Positions 53,259-53,611 of a DNA stretch of 53,611 bases are shown piece by piece. How positions within the stretch are numbered: position 1 is the first letter of the stretch; each line of letters begins with the position of its first letter. The notes below the pieces were generated by a model. It worked only from the letters and a program-made list of their open reading frames with translations, made no database searches and was not told where the DNA came from. Location of the stretch: NCBI GenBank assembly GCA_903900845.1, contig CAIUOU010000001.1, forward strand, positions 1 through 53,611, read 5' to 3'. This stretch comes from an uncultured Opitutia bacterium (lineage in GTDB: Bacteria > Verrucomicrobiota > Verrucomicrobiia > Opitutales > Opitutaceae). A program made the position numbers and the translations under genes.

Positions 53259-53611
53259 TCATCGCGCGGGCATCAGACCGGTGACTCTTTGCAGACCCGG
53301 CGCCTGCGCGACCATCACGCCCTCGACCAGGACCCGCAACCCGCGGCCCCGGCCGAACCGGCGGCCATCGCGGTCCCAAACAATCTCCAGCTCGCGACCG
53401 TGGTACTTCACGGCCGTCACGCGGAACCAGTCCCACGCGCCGTCCGGCAGCAGCGGATGCACCTCGACCACATCGTCCTCGCGCGGGCGTAAACCGGCGA
53501 GCCCCGCGATGACGAGGTCGGCAAACGTGGAGTGGTTGTACCAGCGGCTCCGCGGGTGGTCGCCCTTCAGCCACGCACCGGTTCGCTCGCAGAGGTATTC
53601 GCCGATGTAGG
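53259..53611 (-). CDS. C-terminal part of a six-hairpin (MGH1-like) glycosidase, partial
   Basis: 117 codons are visible; the rest lies beyond the right edge. The frame reads GEYLCERTGAWLKGDHPRSR, YNHSTFADLVIAGLAGLRPR, VHPLLPDGAWDWFRVTAV, YHGRELEIVWDRDGRRFG and ends GLMPAR. This is the end of an alpha/alpha-barrel glycosidase with its C-terminal beta-sandwich, like GH65-related or MGH1-type enzymes in polysaccharide loci. It is the upstream member of the operon containing the small ORF and sialidase. Substrate unknown. Confidence 0.75.
   Translation of the reverse strand, partial: YIGEYLCERTGAWLKGDHPRSRWYNHSTFADLVIAGLAGLRPREDDVVEVHPLLPDGAWDWFRVTAVKYHGRELEIVWDRDGRRFGRGRGLRVLVEGVMVAQAPGLQRVTGLMPAR

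Overview
The window is a GC-rich bacterial chromosome segment whose gene content points to a Verrucomicrobiota member, most likely an Opitutaceae-type organism. Evidence: Planctomycete/Verrucomicrobia-style PSD1 (DUF1549/DUF1553) cytochromes paired with DUF1501 twin-arginine proteins, a DUF1800/DUF1501 pair, a PPC-domain protein, a TonB receptor whose N-terminus has the LTPFEV motif typical of Opitutaceae receptors, and intergenic ATCCGTG/ATCCGCG repeats. This is inferred from family distribution; there is no rRNA, and I recognise no tRNA or CRISPR array.

Layout. 1-56: end of an unknown gene. 454-1764 (-): secreted alpha/beta hydrolase. 1882-11594 (+): a long array of exported proteins: PSD1 cytochrome with WD40 and BIG2 domains, DUF1501, PPC protein, small membrane protein, DUF1800, second DUF1501. 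11595-11966: repeat-bearing gap. 11967-16373 (+): housekeeping run of HIT protein, PhoH ATPase, 7TM-HD phosphohydrolase and YbeY, then an Ig-like secreted protein. 17219-22047 (-): DUF362 protein, a broken gene, a thioredoxin-domain YyaL/SPATA20 homologue and a deoxyhypusine synthase-like protein; 22180-23091 (+) is an EamA transporter. 23131-27644 (-): a second PSD1/DUF1501 pair. 28442-30307 (+): ABC-F ATPase. 30318-30850 (-): Phd/RelE toxin-antitoxin pair. 30912-39922 (-): thymidine phosphorylase, ABC exporter (permease and ATPase), M20 peptidase, two aldehyde dehydrogenase (ALDH) genes and DeoC, which together suggest deoxynucleoside and deoxyribose catabolism. 39981-43340 (+): three small exported proteins and a DUF1537 sugar-acid kinase. 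43512-46465: aminotransferase, AbrB/VapC pair, esterase. 46671-49667 (+): TonB-dependent receptor. 49823-53611 (-): sulfatase, wrecked GH127 gene, sialidase-like protein, small ORF and the 3' end of a six-hairpin glycosidase, together resembling a polysaccharide-utilisation locus.

The most interesting structure is at 37034-37469. A GxxExxY-family gene (predicted PD-(D/E)XK nuclease fold) fills a 436-bp unit bounded by 36-bp inverted repeats matching at 31 of 36 positions. The unit lies exactly between a catalytic ALDH gene and a truncated non-catalytic ALDH gene, halves that are fused in ALDH16-type proteins. One terminal repeat supplies the stop codon of the upstream ALDH. Solo sequences of the same 10-bp-period repeat are scattered through at least five other gaps in the window. 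This suggests a small nuclease gene moving with, or acting on, a dispersed repeat family. A second repeat system (GGGGACAGG and GGGGTCAGG motifs, with one perfect 24-bp hairpin) sits at 11729-11838 and 51327-51576, and in the latter place marks the breakpoint of the GH127 pseudogene.
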